This document shows positions 17,071-26,529 of a stretch of DNA of 64,000 nt, piece by piece. A model generated the notes under the pieces. The model was not told where the DNA came from and did no database searches. It saw only the letters and a list, made by a program, of their open reading frames with translations. Every line of letters begins with the position of its first letter. Within the stretch, counting starts at the first letter, position 1. This DNA is from Halobacteriovoraceae bacterium (GTDB taxonomy: Bacteria > Bdellovibrionota > Bacteriovoracia > Bacteriovoracales > Bacteriovoracaceae): positions 2,017 to 66,016 of the forward strand of contig PASN01000006.1 in NCBI GenBank assembly GCA_002711995.1. The letters run 5' to 3'. Made by a program: the position numbers and the translations under genes.

Positions 17071-18675
17071 GTGAAAAGCTTTTTATTTATCACCCTATTT
17101 ATATTCTCCAATCTTGTTTTCTCCCAAAGCAATGACACTAAAGAGATTCTGCAGGAGATCTATTCATCTTATGAAAAAGGTGAGTATGAAGAGGCCATAT
17201 CTCTTTTAGCCAATGTGTCTAAAAACTTTGAGAATCATTCTAAAAACCATGAAAATTTAAAAGGCCTGATCAACTATTGGCAGGGACTTTGCTATGTCAG
17301 ACTCAATGAATTTGAAAAAGGCATAGATAAACTTAGACTTGCAATTAAAGAGAACTACGCCGCAAGCGATGTTTATTATGAATATGGCCAGGCACTATAC
17401 GCTTCTCTAGAGCTTAAGAAAGCGCGAATCGCTTTCAAAAAGTCGGTTGAGGCCAAGTACAAAATGGCCGTCTCAATGTATTATATAGGTTTCATTTCAC
17501 AAGAGATTGGCGACTTAAAAACAGCCGCGAGTTTCTACAACGCTATTGAAAAACTTCCCCTCGATGAAAAGAAAGATGTGGTACAGGCCGCTAGAATGCA
17601 GCTTGCTCAAATCTATCTTGATCAGGTTAGAGAAAAGGGGATGGGAGCAGTCGCAATTGAAGAATATGTGCTGCCAATGTATCGCAAGGCCTTGAAATGG
17701 GACGAAGAGAGCTCTCTAGCAGTTGAAATTAAGGCCAAGATTGAAAGCATTCAAAGAAGATATAATCTTGTACTCTTTCAACTTAGAAATGGAAGACCAA
17801 CAGCTAGGCCTGCTTACTTTTTAAAAACCAACATTAAATATTCAATAGATGACAACGTGAATGCTTATGACAAGGACACCCTTGAAACATTGAAGGAGGA
17901 AGAGTATTCCTCAAGTCTTTATGAAGTAGGGGCATTTGGCAGATACACATTTTATCCAAATTCATCTTTTAGCCTAAGTCCCCAATTTAACTTTGGCTAT
18001 ACTAAATACTTATCGGAAGAGAGTGCTATCACAAGAAATGACAACTACTTCTTTACTGGAACACTTCAGACAACTTATGAGCACTTTTTCAATGAAGCTC
18101 CCGCCACTACTTATTTAGATATTGGCTACACCTATAATGCCGATGATATTGATGAAGATGAGAGTCTGGAGAAGTCCGACACTGTAGCTTCTGTGACTTT
18201 AAGTGAGCAGTTGCAAATATGGAAAAATAACCCGTCCACTTTTAGATTGCGCTACGCCCAGACCAACGCCGAAGACGCAAACAACGAACTATCTAGTTAT
18301 GGAGTGGTGTACGAGCAGGCAATTGCGGCATTGAACTCACTCTTTTATCTCTACACAGCTTACGATAAAAACACATATGCAGAGAGGACCAGCGAGGACA
18401 ACGTTTCCACAACTATTAGATTGGACGCGTTGATGCCTGATGTTTATAACTTATTCAACCCGAACCTCTACGCTTCCACTTTTTCAGTTGACTATGAAAA
18501 CGATGCTGAAAGAGGCACAACAACCTTGAATACTATTGGATTAAACCTTAACAGGCCTGTGGGTAAAAATTGGTTTTTATATGTGGACTACGCTGTTTCA
18601 AGCCAGACAGGAAATAATGACACTGACAACTACGAGAAGCAGGTCGTTACTGTAAATCTGGATTACATTTTTTGA
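17071..18675 (+). CDS. TPR plus outer-membrane beta-barrel protein
   Basis: 534 residues, GTG start, signal peptide about 1-18 (LVFSQS at the cut). Residues about 20-230 are helical TPR-like repeats (YEKGEYEEAISLLANV, YYEYGQALYASLELKKA). From about 245 to the end, alternating aromatic and polar strands predict a beta-barrel, closing with QVVTVNLDYIF, whose last residue Phe is the usual outer-membrane barrel signal. It lies 55 bp after the FecR-domain gene and is probably co-transcribed. The pair may form a surface assembly or secretion unit, but this is inference. The 3' end overlaps the convergent plsC-like gene by 13 bp. Confidence 0.7.
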   Translation: MKSFLFITLFIFSNLVFSQSNDTKEILQEIYSSYEKGEYEEAISLLANVSKNFENHSKNHENLKGLINYWQGLCYVRLNEFEKGIDKLRLAIKENYAASDVYYEYGQALYASLELKKARIAFKKSVEAKYKMAVSMYYIGFISQEIGDLKTAASFYNAIEKLPLDEKKDVVQAARMQLAQIYLDQVREKGMGAVAIEEYVLPMYRKALKWDEESSLAVEIKAKIESIQRRYNLVLFQLRNGRPTARPAYFLKTNIKYSIDDNVNAYDKDTLETLKEEEYSSSLYEVGAFGRYTFYPNSSFSLSPQFNFGYTKYLSEESAITRNDNYFFTGTLQTTYEHFFNEAPATTYLDIGYTYNADDIDEDESLEKSDTVASVTLSEQLQIWKNNPSTFRLRYAQTNAEDANNELSSYGVVYEQAIAALNSLFYLYTAYDKNTYAERTSEDNVSTTIRLDALMPDVYNLFNPNLYASTFSVDYENDAERGTTTLNTIGLNLNRPVGKNWFLYVDYAVSSQTGNNDTDNYEKQVVTVNLDYIF

Positions 18676-19298
18676 TCTAATTCGCTTACACCTGACTCCA
18701 CAGCAGCTCTCGTTTTTTCCATTAATTCTGTCATGTTCGCAAGAGTCAATCCTTCAGTGGGGATGGGTTCAAGGTATTTTACTTTGACGTGCACTGAGTT
18801 CCATTTATTGAGATCCATGTCTTGAACATATTCTGAAATTGCAAAAGGAACAATTGGAAGTTGAGTTTGAATGGCAGTGTGAAATGCGCCCTTTTTGAAC
18901 GGCAACAAACCTTTTTCTGGATTTCTCGTGCCTTCAGGGAAAATCACAACAGATAGGCTTTTTTCAATCAGTTTTCTTCTAACGTGCTCCAAACTCTTGC
19001 GAGAGCGCTTTTTACTCTTTCGATCAACGAACACATTGCCCCCAAAGTAAAAGCATAGTCCAAGGAAGGGAACATATAGAATTTCTTTTTTCCCTAAAAA
19101 AACCACGTGTTCCGCAAAGGCCTTCGAGGCAACCAAAACATCAAGGTTGTGTTGGTGATTGCCAACGAGAATTGATGGCCTTGAGTCGGTCATGTTGTGC
19201 CTGTTGAATTCTGTGTACTTAAACCCCATAGGTTTTAGAGTCAAAAAGCCAAAGACTTTAAAAAATAAAGACGTGTTCTTGGGATTGTAAGGCCTCAA
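18663..19298 (-). CDS. plsC: 1-acyl-sn-glycerol-3-phosphate acyltransferase
   Basis: 211 residues. The acyltransferase motifs are in order: NHQHNLD (HxxxxD catalytic dyad), the glycerophosphate-binding segment GGNVFVDRKSKKRSRK, FPEGTRN and the fourth block LPIVPFAI. The enzyme makes phosphatidic acid from lysophosphatidic acid at the inner membrane. The start used is the only usable in-frame start codon near the expected N terminus (TTG) and has no ribosome binding site; ATGs at codons 24 and 36 are alternatives. It lies downstream of the two-component pair on the same strand. Confidence 0.85.
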   Translation of the reverse strand: MRPYNPKNTSLFFKVFGFLTLKPMGFKYTEFNRHNMTDSRPSILVGNHQHNLDVLVASKAFAEHVVFLGKKEILYVPFLGLCFYFGGNVFVDRKSKKRSRKSLEHVRRKLIEKSLSVVIFPEGTRNPEKGLLPFKKGAFHTAIQTQLPIVPFAISEYVQDMDLNKWNSVHVKVKYLEPIPTEGLTLANMTELMEKTRAAVESGVSELDQKM

Positions 19299-19368
19299 AA
19301 AAAGATAGGCAACGTAACTATGGCGGAGATTAATATAGAAAGTGGAAAATATATGAGACGAGCAATTT

Positions 19369-20757
19369 TTAACATTTTTCTAGATTAGGCAGAGATATGG
19401 TAAAAGTCGAGCCTATACCTCTTGCAGAAGTGGCTTTAATTGAGCCTTGATGCTTTTGAACAATGTGCTTAACAATTGATAGGCCAAGCCCAGCTCCTTC
19501 GATGGCCTTATCAGCATTCCCCTGAACACGATAAAACCTTTCAAAAATTCTATTTTGCTCCATCGCCGCAAATCCAGGACCATTATCTTTAACAACGATA
19601 TTAATCTCCGTAGGAGACTCTTCCTTTTCGATAGAGATTAGAACTTCCTCTTTGTCCGAATACTTAATGGCATTGTCGACCAAGTTGGAGAAAACCTGTT
19701 GAAAGAGTTGTCCGTCGCCATAAAGTTGTATTTCTTGGTTTAATTGAATCTTAAAATCCTTATGCAAATATTTGCCTTTCATGTCCGCGGCTATATTTTT
19801 TATCATCGAGTTGAGGTCGAACGATTCTTTAATAAGCTCTTGTTTTGACTCAATAACAGAAAGCTTTAAAAGGTTGTCAAAAAGATCTTTAAGCCTTTCT
19901 GTGTTGCTGTCTATCTTGTCTAAAACAGGGGAGAGCTGAGCTGGTATTTGAGATTTTTGGGCCTTTAACAACTGACTATACCCTTTAATGGATGTTAATG
20001 GCGTCCTAACCTCATGACTTACATTGGCGACAAAGTCGACTCTCATTTTCTCATTAAGCTTCGCCTGGGTGACTTCGTGAAAAATGCCCAATGCTCCTCG
20101 GGTTTCGCCTTGCACATTCTCAACAGGCGTCACGGCGAAGTCAAAGTATTGATTGGAGCTCTCAAAGTACATGGCCTTTATCTTTACTTCTTTACCCTCT
20201 GTAGCACTATGGAAGGCCTGATAGATTTTTTCCTGGTCAAAAATTTTCCAAAGCTTTTCAGAGTTTACAATTTGAACGTCTCTATCCTTTATAAAAGTCT
20301 CAGAAAAGCTCTTATTGTACTGTTTTAAATTTTCATACTTATCAATAATGACAATAGGGCTTGGGATTGAATTTAATAGCGTATTTGATTGTATAATCCG
20401 ATTTTCAAAATTTTCTTTTTGCTCTTTTAAGTGTTTTTCAGTTAGTCCCAGCATTTCTTCTATCAGTTGGAATTCATCTTTTTGATATATTAAATCCAAT
20501 TTTTTCTCATGGGGAAGCTGGTCTTGAATAGTGTCAATCCTTCCAAGAGATCTTTTGATAGGACCGATCTTAAAGTATTCTTGCAAAAATACAAAAAGGG
20601 ACATGCCCAACACAACAAAAATGATTCTTGTTAGGCTAGAGTCTGGCGCCAATCGGTCAGAAATGTAAGTAAGTATGCATGCCACAATTATGATTGTGAC
20701 CTTCGCCCTTACAGCGCCGATATAGAAATGCCATGGAAATGGTTCTTTATTGTTCAT
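19369..20757 (-). CDS. PhoR-like sensor histidine kinase
   Basis: 462 residues from the ATG at 20757, which overlaps the end of the regulator gene by 11 bp. Hydrophobic segments near residues 15-60 anchor it in the membrane. A PAS-like domain follows (IPSPIVIIDKYENLKQYN). Dimerisation and phosphoacceptor region: NVSHEVRTPLTSIKGYS, His near 245. ATPase: LVDNAIKYSDKE, DNGPGFAA and GAGLGLSIVKHIV. This layout (membrane anchor, PAS, HisKA, HATPase) is that of PhoR/WalK kinases. The cognate regulator is the adjacent upstream gene. The signal is not known. Confidence 0.9.
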   Translation of the reverse strand: MNNKEPFPWHFYIGAVRAKVTIIIVACILTYISDRLAPDSSLTRIIFVVLGMSLFVFLQEYFKIGPIKRSLGRIDTIQDQLPHEKKLDLIYQKDEFQLIEEMLGLTEKHLKEQKENFENRIIQSNTLLNSIPSPIVIIDKYENLKQYNKSFSETFIKDRDVQIVNSEKLWKIFDQEKIYQAFHSATEGKEVKIKAMYFESSNQYFDFAVTPVENVQGETRGALGIFHEVTQAKLNEKMRVDFVANVSHEVRTPLTSIKGYSQLLKAQKSQIPAQLSPVLDKIDSNTERLKDLFDNLLKLSVIESKQELIKESFDLNSMIKNIAADMKGKYLHKDFKIQLNQEIQLYGDGQLFQQVFSNLVDNAIKYSDKEEVLISIEKEESPTEINIVVKDNGPGFAAMEQNRIFERFYRVQGNADKAIEGAGLGLSIVKHIVQKHQGSIKATSARGIGSTFTISLPNLEKC

Positions 20758-21439
20758 TATCTTGAAAACGATACCCAATACCGCGTATGGTTTCAATAAG
20801 ATAAGACTCTGAGCCAAGCTTTTTTCTTAGGCCTGCAATATGGGTGTCAATGGTTCTGCTGGTAACATGAACGTCATCTCCAAGGATGGAGTCGATTAAA
20901 TCTCTTCTTTTATGAACGGTGCCAGGCCTTGAGGAAAGGAGAATCAAGATCTGAAACTCGGTGTGCGTGAGTTTTATCTCTTCGCCGTTTACCTTTACTC
21001 TCGCTTTTGGCTCGTCAATAACAAGCTCTCCAAATCTAACCTCTCCTTTTGGGGCAGTGTCTGAAGACAGTCTTCTTAACTGTGCCCTAACGCGCGCTTG
21101 GAGAACCTCAAGGTCAAATGGCTTCGTTATGTAGTCGTCTGCACCAGCGTCAAGGCCTTCCACGATATTGTCCGTTTCGGCTAAGGCCGTGAGCAAGATA
21201 ATAGGTGTGTTTTGGTGTTTTTCGGAGTCTCTTAGTGACTTGCAGATATCAATGCCATTGGTATCTGGGAGCATTCGATCAATGATAAAAAGATCGAATT
21301 CTTTGTTATCAATGAGTTCACTGGCCTCTTTTCCATTTTGGGCGGTGAATACAGAGTAGTTTTTTAACTGTAGCTGAAGAAAGATTAGGTCTCTGATGTC
21401 TTCTTCATCTTCAATGACCAATATTTTGATGTCTTGCAT
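20747..21439 (-). CDS. OmpR/PhoB-family response regulator
   Basis: 230 residues from the ATG at 21439, chosen for GGAAGG upstream; an ATG ten codons earlier lacks one. The receiver (about 1-120) has the acidic pair in VIEDEEDIRD, the phosphoacceptor in FIIDRMLPDTNG, Thr in ILLTALAE and Lys in DDYITKPFD. The C-terminal winged helix has TSRTIDTHIAGLRKKL, the recognition helix, and the final hairpin ETIRGIGYRF. It should act as a dimer on direct repeats about 11 bp apart, the geometry of the CTTAAG sites at 1895 and 3411, although no link is proven. It forms an operon with the kinase. Confidence 0.92.
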   Translation of the reverse strand: MQDIKILVIEDEEDIRDLIFLQLQLKNYSVFTAQNGKEASELIDNKEFDLFIIDRMLPDTNGIDICKSLRDSEKHQNTPIILLTALAETDNIVEGLDAGADDYITKPFDLEVLQARVRAQLRRLSSDTAPKGEVRFGELVIDEPKARVKVNGEEIKLTHTEFQILILLSSRPGTVHKRRDLIDSILGDDVHVTSRTIDTHIAGLRKKLGSESYLIETIRGIGYRFQDNEQ

Positions 21440-21507
21440 GATCGCACCTTCCAGGAATGTGCGTATCATATCCTATCTGAAAAAAATTTAAAAGCTGGTT
21501 TTAGGCT

Positions 21508-21533
21508 TAAGAAAGAGGGGCCTGAGCCCCTCT
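21508..21533 (-). terminator. intrinsic terminator of the superoxide dismutase gene
   Basis: AGAGGGGC-4 bp-GCCCCTCT, perfect 8-bp stem located six bases after the sodB stop. On the minus strand it is followed by a short T-rich stretch (TTTCTTAA). Confidence 0.65.
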
Positions 21534-21538
21534 AATGA

Positions 21539-22111
21539 TTATAAATTGGAATTTACAAAGTCCCAGTTTACAAGGTTCCAGAAGTTCTCAATGAACTTTG
21601 GACGAGCGTTTCTATAATCGATGTAGTAAGCGTGCTCCCATACATCAATTGTTAAAAGCGCTTTTTTTCCATGATTCATCGGAGTGTCAGCGTTGCTTGT
21701 GTTCATGATATCAAGCTTTCCACCGTCTTCGATCAACCAAGTCCAACCTGAACCAAAGTTTCCGGCCGCTTTAGTAGAGAATTCTTCCTTAAACTTGTCG
21801 AAAGATCCCCATTTCTCATTGATCATATCAGCTACTTTGCCGCTAGCAGCTCCCCCTTTACCTGGTCCCATACAGTTCCAGAAAAAAGTGTGGTTCCAAA
21901 CTTGCGCTGCGTTGTTAAAGATTCCACCTTCAGACTTCTTGATAATGTCTTCAAGAGGCATGTCAGCAAATTCTGTATCCTTAATTCCAGCGTTTAGTTT
22001 AGTCACGTATGCGTTGTGGTGCTTTCCATAGTGATATTCAATAGTTTCTTTGGAAATGTGTGGCTCTAGAGCATCTTGTGCCCAAGGAAGCTCAGGTAAT
22101 TTGTGTTCCAT
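21539..22111 (-). CDS. sodB: superoxide dismutase, Fe type
   Basis: 190 residues, GGAGG upstream. All metal ligands are visible: His in [10 protein letters not shown], His in WNHTFFW, and Asp and His in [29 protein letters not shown] places the active-site Gln (AAQ) where iron enzymes carry it, and [10 protein letters not shown] is the family core. No signal peptide, so cytoplasmic. It dismutates superoxide to peroxide and oxygen. It is a single-gene unit ended by the hairpin at 21508-21533. Confidence 0.95.
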   Translation of the reverse strand: MEHKLPELPWAQDALEPHISKETIEYHYGKHHNAYVTKLNAGIKDTEFADMPLEDIIKKSEGGIFNNAAQVWNHTFFWNCMGPGKGGAASGKVADMINEKWGSFDKFKEEFSTKAAGNFGSGWTWLIEDGGKLDIMNTSNADTPMNHGKKALLTIDVWEHAYYIDYRNARPKFIENFWNLVNWDFVNSNL

Positions 22112-22236
22112 AGTATTCCTCCGTTTTGTAAGTTTATGATATTTGTAACATAAAATTCAATATTTGCCTTAACCACTCGCATAACGATAGAAGTTATTTC
22201 CAACTTGACGTGTATTGTCGTGAAAAAAACAATGAT

Positions 22237-22264
22237 TTGACTTTGATTATACACAGGATAAAGT
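22237..22264 (+). promoter_or_regulatory. candidate promoter of the three-lipoprotein operon
   Basis: TTGACT (22237-22242) and TAAAGT (22259-22264) with 16 bp between them lie upstream of the first lipoprotein gene, which has GGAGG before its GTG. The -35 is good and the -10 moderate. Confidence 0.4.
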
Positions 22265-22295
22265 TACAAAAAGGCTTTAGCATGGAGGCCAGATC

Positions 22296-23276
22296 GTGAA
22301 GTTTATTTGGATAGCAACCTCTCTCATTATAATGGGGTGCGCAAGCAACCCCAATAACAGAACACAAGTAGATATGGACGGCCCTATACCCTCTGAAACC
22401 CCGGAGTGGGTCTATGCGCCTGATGAGGCCTGTAAAGATGATATTGAAATCTGTGCCGCAGGAGAAGGGGAGACCTTAGAGCAAGCGGATTTAAGAGCTC
22501 GAAAGGCACTGGCCGCTGTTTTTGAAACGCAGATAAATTCGAAGCTTGATATCTATAAGACCAGTTTTTCTGATGACGAAGTATCAGAGCTTCAAGAAAG
22601 CGTTGAGATGCAAGTTGGAGAGACTGTGGACGCTTTACTAAAATCAACCACCATCGAAAAAAGATTTGGAAAGAACAATCTTTACTTCTCCCTGGCCATA
22701 CTTAAAAAAGAACACGCCTCGGAGATGCTAAGGGCCGAAATTGATTCAATCGACAATGAACTGACTCATCTTTATTCACAAAAAAGAAAAAGCTCTATTA
22801 AGCGAATGATTGAGTTGCTTGAAAAAAGGGCACACATTGCCGATAAGCTCCTTGTCGTGAAGGGAAGTCTTAGCAAAGCTCCTATTAGCTTTACTCAGAT
22901 ACAAAATATTAAGTTCGCCTCTTCTGGATTTAACAAGGTGTTCTTAAACTTTGAAAAAGACGTGCCTAAAACTGTGGCAAAACAATTTCAAGAACTCATG
23001 ACAAGCTCTGGCTACATGATTCGTCCTGATCGAGCGGTGGACTATGTGGTTGATGTAAAATATGAGTCCAAAGAAACCTACTTAAATGTAAAGGGGTTTA
23101 AAAAATTTGTTTTTACCATTCAATTCGAAGGAAAGAACAATGTTGGAGAAAAGGTAGGAAGCTTTACAGTGACTCAAGTTCAAACTGGAAGGTCTGAGAG
23201 AGACGCTTTTTTAAAGGCAAGACCAAAACTCCAAGCGGATATTAAAAAGAAACTAAACCTATTAAACCTTAAATAA
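22296..23276 (+). CDS. LPP20-family-like lipoprotein
   Basis: 326 residues, GTG start with GGAGG eight bases upstream. Lipobox IIMGC then ASNPNN. The part around CAAGEGETLEQADLRARKAL is typical of LPP20-type lipoproteins (a short sequence about aging of Ala/Arg-rich helices after a Gly turn). The rest is mixed helical and strand-rich with a C-terminal ADIKKKLN. It is the first of three consecutive lipoprotein genes, 11 bp before an LpoB-like gene. Export to the inner leaflet of the outer membrane is likely. Function is unproven; context suggests peptidoglycan synthesis support. Confidence 0.65.
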   Translation: MKFIWIATSLIIMGCASNPNNRTQVDMDGPIPSETPEWVYAPDEACKDDIEICAAGEGETLEQADLRARKALAAVFETQINSKLDIYKTSFSDDEVSELQESVEMQVGETVDALLKSTTIEKRFGKNNLYFSLAILKKEHASEMLRAEIDSIDNELTHLYSQKRKSSIKRMIELLEKRAHIADKLLVVKGSLSKAPISFTQIQNIKFASSGFNKVFLNFEKDVPKTVAKQFQELMTSSGYMIRPDRAVDYVVDVKYESKETYLNVKGFKKFVFTIQFEGKNNVGEKVGSFTVTQVQTGRSERDAFLKARPKLQADIKKKLNLLNLK

Positions 23277-23287
23277 AGGAAAATATT

Positions 23288-23893
23288 ATGAAAAATTTGA
23301 TGTTGTGTGTGTTTGCAATAACTTTAGCGAGCTGTTCTTCTTTCAAAGCTGAAAGAGTGGGCGCAAAAGAGTCCGATGAAAAGGCAATGGGCATTACTGA
23401 CAACTGGATGTCGGAGGACACTAGGAGAGCTGTTAAAGAAGTGATTAAGCAGATGGAGACTCATCCAAGATTCCAGAAACAACTTAGAAGGTATAGAGGC
23501 GAGCCAAAAGTATTTGTTGCCGAAGTTCAAAACAACACGAGCGAAGCATATTTTCCAATTGGCGATATGAACGATGAATTGTTGTTTGAGCTTTCCAAGT
23601 CAGGCGACTTTGTTCTTGTTGACGCCGCCGCCAGAGAGAAGATTTTAGACGAAATCACATATCAAAATGACGGAATGGTGGACCCATCAACTTCAAAGCA
23701 GATCGGTAATCAACTTGGCGCCGATTTAATGATTTTTGGAAACGTTTATATGAAGCCTGAGAAAAGAGATGGCAAAACGATTAAGGAGTATTCTGTAAAC
23801 CTTAGAATGACTGATATTGAAAAAGGGATTGAAGTTCTGAGAACGAGAACCAAAATTTATAAGTACTCTGACAAGGCCTCTTTTGGTTGGTAA
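23288..23893 (+). CDS. LpoB-like penicillin-binding protein activator
   Basis: 201 residues. Lipobox ITLASC then SSFK. The LpoB fold is recognisable from KVFVAEVQNNTSEAYFP, then LLFELSKSGDFVLVDAAAR and GNQLGADLMIFGNVYMK, the usual three blocks of the family. LpoB lipoproteins sit in the outer membrane and activate the synthase PBP1B. Here the partner is not in the window. The gene is in the middle of the lipoprotein operon, with spacings of 11 and 22 bp. Confidence 0.8.
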   Translation: MKNLMLCVFAITLASCSSFKAERVGAKESDEKAMGITDNWMSEDTRRAVKEVIKQMETHPRFQKQLRRYRGEPKVFVAEVQNNTSEAYFPIGDMNDELLFELSKSGDFVLVDAAAREKILDEITYQNDGMVDPSTSKQIGNQLGADLMIFGNVYMKPEKRDGKTIKEYSVNLRMTDIEKGIEVLRTRTKIYKYSDKASFGW

Positions 23894-23915
23894 TTGCGCG
23901 GGTCACTAGGCTGAG

Positions 23916-25589
23916 ATGTCAAAACTCCTACCTTTAGCTTTAATTTTCATCCTTACGGCCTGTTCTTTGCAATCAAGAAAAGATCAGGCCCAAATTCGAG
24001 AATTTTTTAAATTGAATGAAACAGACAAAGCGCTTGCCTTGCTCGACAAGTCTGAATTTAAAACCGATGAAAAAAACAAGCTTTTGTACCTTCTGACCAA
24101 GGGAAAAATTCTTTTCGCCAAAGGTGAGTACAATAACGCTGCTAAAATTTTTGTTGAGGCCAGTGAGCTTATGGACAAGCTCTACACTAAAAGTGTGAAA
24201 GAGGCCCTACTCACATCTATTGCTTCTAATAATAATGAAACCTTTTATGGGGCTCCCTATGAGAGGTCTCTTCTTTTCTACTACCAGGCAATTAGCTTCC
24301 TAAAGATTTATCAGAATGGATATATTCATACTTTAAGTGAAAGTAATAAAGTTGTTCGAGTGGAATTGTCGACGCAAGAAAGAAGGAGATACCTCTTTAG
24401 GGCACGTGCGTCTGCTGTGGCCTGGGACACCTTTTATAAAGAGCTTCAAAGAAGCTCCAGAGAGAAAACAAAATTTGACCACGACCTTTTTGCAAAAATT
24501 ATGGGGGCCAAGATTCATGAGATGGTGGGGGAGAGACAAGACCAGCAAATAGCTCTTCAACTTTATCAAGACGCTTATGACATTTTGGAGAAGTCCACTC
24601 CAGTGTTTTTTTCATTCAACACACAGGCAATGGAATTTCTGACTGGTGATGATGAAAAGGAAAGACCAATCACTAAAAGTGAACAGTACGAAAAAACTAA
24701 AAACTTTCTTGTCTATAAGATTCTTTCCTTAGCGAAAAAGCGACAAAGGTGGAAGTATAACAAGCTTAAAAAGAAGCTTCGTCCATCTGAGCAAGTACTG
24801 GCAAGGTTGGACAAAAAAATTAATACGACAATAGTTATTGATACAGGGTTAGTATCTCCATTAAAAGGAGAGAATCTCTCGTTCAATCTGAAATCAGCAA
24901 TCGAGAATGTTGAGAACCCAGCTGCTGCAGCTTTTATTGCAGGGATTGGCGTTCCTGTTCTTACTTATTTTGCAATGGGACCTTTGGGACTTGGGGCCGT
25001 GAAAACCAGAGGCGAGAAAAAAATCTACTACCGCCACTCCCTGGGAGAGGCCATGACTGCCGAGGCGGGCATTGAGTTTGAAATACCTGTTATTGCCAAA
25101 CCTGAACCATTGAGTCCAAAAGAATTGGTGGTTTATGCAAAAGATGGGGAGAAAGAACAAGTTGTGAAAACTATTGATTTGTCAGTTGTTGGACCTATCA
25201 GTGACACGGCCTTTAATATGAATAGAGAAAGAGTTAAGGCCTCAGTTGCCGAAAGAGGAACCAGGATTGCTGTTAAGCATGTGTTGGCAATCATTTCCGC
25301 ATACAAGACCTATCAGTCTATGAAAGAAAAACATGGAGAGGCATTCGCAAGGCCTGCGGCCTTCGCTCAATATCTAGTGCTAGCAAAAGCAATAAGAGAG
25401 ACAGAAAGAGCGGACACAAGGCAGTGGGGGATCCTGCCTTCTGAAGTCTTAATGGCCGAGGCACAAATTAAGCCTGGAACATACAATTTGCGCTTGGCAG
25501 ACAAAAAGAATCCCAAATCAAAGAGAGAGCTTGGTGAAATAACTGTTCATGCCGACAAAGAGGCATTTTTTACCTACTCCGCTCCATAA
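23916..25589 (+). CDS. COG3014-like lipoprotein
   Basis: 557 residues. Lipobox LILTAC then SLQS. The N-terminal half is helical and TPR-like (DKALALLDKSEF, AKGEYNNAAKIFVEASEL). The C-terminal half is a globular domain with a hydrophobic stretch AAAFIAGIGVPVLTYFAMG and the block GTRIAVKHVLAIISAYKTYQ. Order and neighbours (LPP20-like, LpoB-like, then this) match a conserved set known in several Gram-negative groups, which supports the COG3014 assignment. It should be a periplasmic lipoprotein; its biochemical role is not established. Confidence 0.7.
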   Translation: MSKLLPLALIFILTACSLQSRKDQAQIREFFKLNETDKALALLDKSEFKTDEKNKLLYLLTKGKILFAKGEYNNAAKIFVEASELMDKLYTKSVKEALLTSIASNNNETFYGAPYERSLLFYYQAISFLKIYQNGYIHTLSESNKVVRVELSTQERRRYLFRARASAVAWDTFYKELQRSSREKTKFDHDLFAKIMGAKIHEMVGERQDQQIALQLYQDAYDILEKSTPVFFSFNTQAMEFLTGDDEKERPITKSEQYEKTKNFLVYKILSLAKKRQRWKYNKLKKKLRPSEQVLARLDKKINTTIVIDTGLVSPLKGENLSFNLKSAIENVENPAAAAFIAGIGVPVLTYFAMGPLGLGAVKTRGEKKIYYRHSLGEAMTAEAGIEFEIPVIAKPEPLSPKELVVYAKDGEKEQVVKTIDLSVVGPISDTAFNMNRERVKASVAERGTRIAVKHVLAIISAYKTYQSMKEKHGEAFARPAAFAQYLVLAKAIRETERADTRQWGILPSEVLMAEAQIKPGTYNLRLADKKNPKSKRELGEITVHADKEAFFTYSAP

Positions 25590-25626
25590 TGCTAACCTAA
25601 AAACTTGAAAACCCGATAGGACTTGT

Positions 25627-26529
25627 ATGAAAGTCCTGCTGTCGGTATTTTTGTTTGCTCAATTCTGTCTTGCTAAAGGCGGGTATCTCTTTGTGGAGTC
25701 GCACTTCAATCCAAACCAGCGTTGGACCAAGTTTTCAAAAGATGATGAACTCAACGTTAAAAACTTGATACAGCACTTGGTAAAATCAACCTCAGGAAAA
25801 AAACTTTTGCTCAAGGCCAAAAGAAAGGCGGCCAAGCAAGGATTAACCCTTTTAGATGTTATAAAACCAGGCGAGGGCTCATTGACTGACACAACGTTGA
25901 TCAGAAGATTTTCACCAAGAAGCCCTGAACATATAGCTTACGAAACAAAGTCCGTAGTTTATGTTAATAGAAGCCTGAATCAATATGATGCTATTTTGGA
26001 CCTAGCACATGAGCTAACTCACTTTGTTTACAGAAGAGACTTCAATCCATACAGAAGTGATTTCTCATTAAGTGAATTTATTAAAAACACAATTGAAGGT
26101 ACTGGGGGAGAGGTGCAAGCATTCGTTAGGGAGTGCCAAGTACTTAAGGAGCTTTTCCCTGTAAAATACAATGATCGCTATAACTGTGGCAAAATCCTCG
26201 ATCCCAAAACTGGAAAAATTTCTTATGAATTGGCCGTAAAGCGTTTCTACCAAGTGGGAACCTTTGAGGATCCATTTAAGAGACTGCTGTTAAAAGAGGG
26301 GATCTTGTCAGACTTTCCAGAGCTTAATGCTGAAGAGGTGTCATTTGTTTCCAGCGCTTACGGTGTACCTTACCCTGTGGCGGCCTATAAAGAATACAAG
26401 TCTGTGATGAGCAAGGTTTGTTCAAATGACAAAAAGAGAATTGCCTACTTGGATCAAACCAAAAAGGGAAGAAACCCCGCTTCGAGCTTTATCAAAAGCT
26501 ACCATGAAAAGTGCAAACACTTTGAATGA
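25627..26529 (+). CDS. exported HExxH (gluzincin-like) peptidase
   Basis: 300 residues with a signal peptide (about 1-16, FAQFCLA at the cut). The zinc motif HELTH is at 128-132 in LDLAHELTHFVYRRD, and TGGEVQAF places a Glu about 30 residues later (162), the spacing of gluzincin third ligands. Three to four cysteines lie after it. No named family is recognised. It follows the lipoprotein operon by 37 bp and may be its last gene. The stop is directly next to the end of the convergent gene. Confidence 0.65.
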   Translation: MKVLLSVFLFAQFCLAKGGYLFVESHFNPNQRWTKFSKDDELNVKNLIQHLVKSTSGKKLLLKAKRKAAKQGLTLLDVIKPGEGSLTDTTLIRRFSPRSPEHIAYETKSVVYVNRSLNQYDAILDLAHELTHFVYRRDFNPYRSDFSLSEFIKNTIEGTGGEVQAFVRECQVLKELFPVKYNDRYNCGKILDPKTGKISYELAVKRFYQVGTFEDPFKRLLLKEGILSDFPELNAEEVSFVSSAYGVPYPVAAYKEYKSVMSKVCSNDKKRIAYLDQTKKGRNPASSFIKSYHEKCKHFE

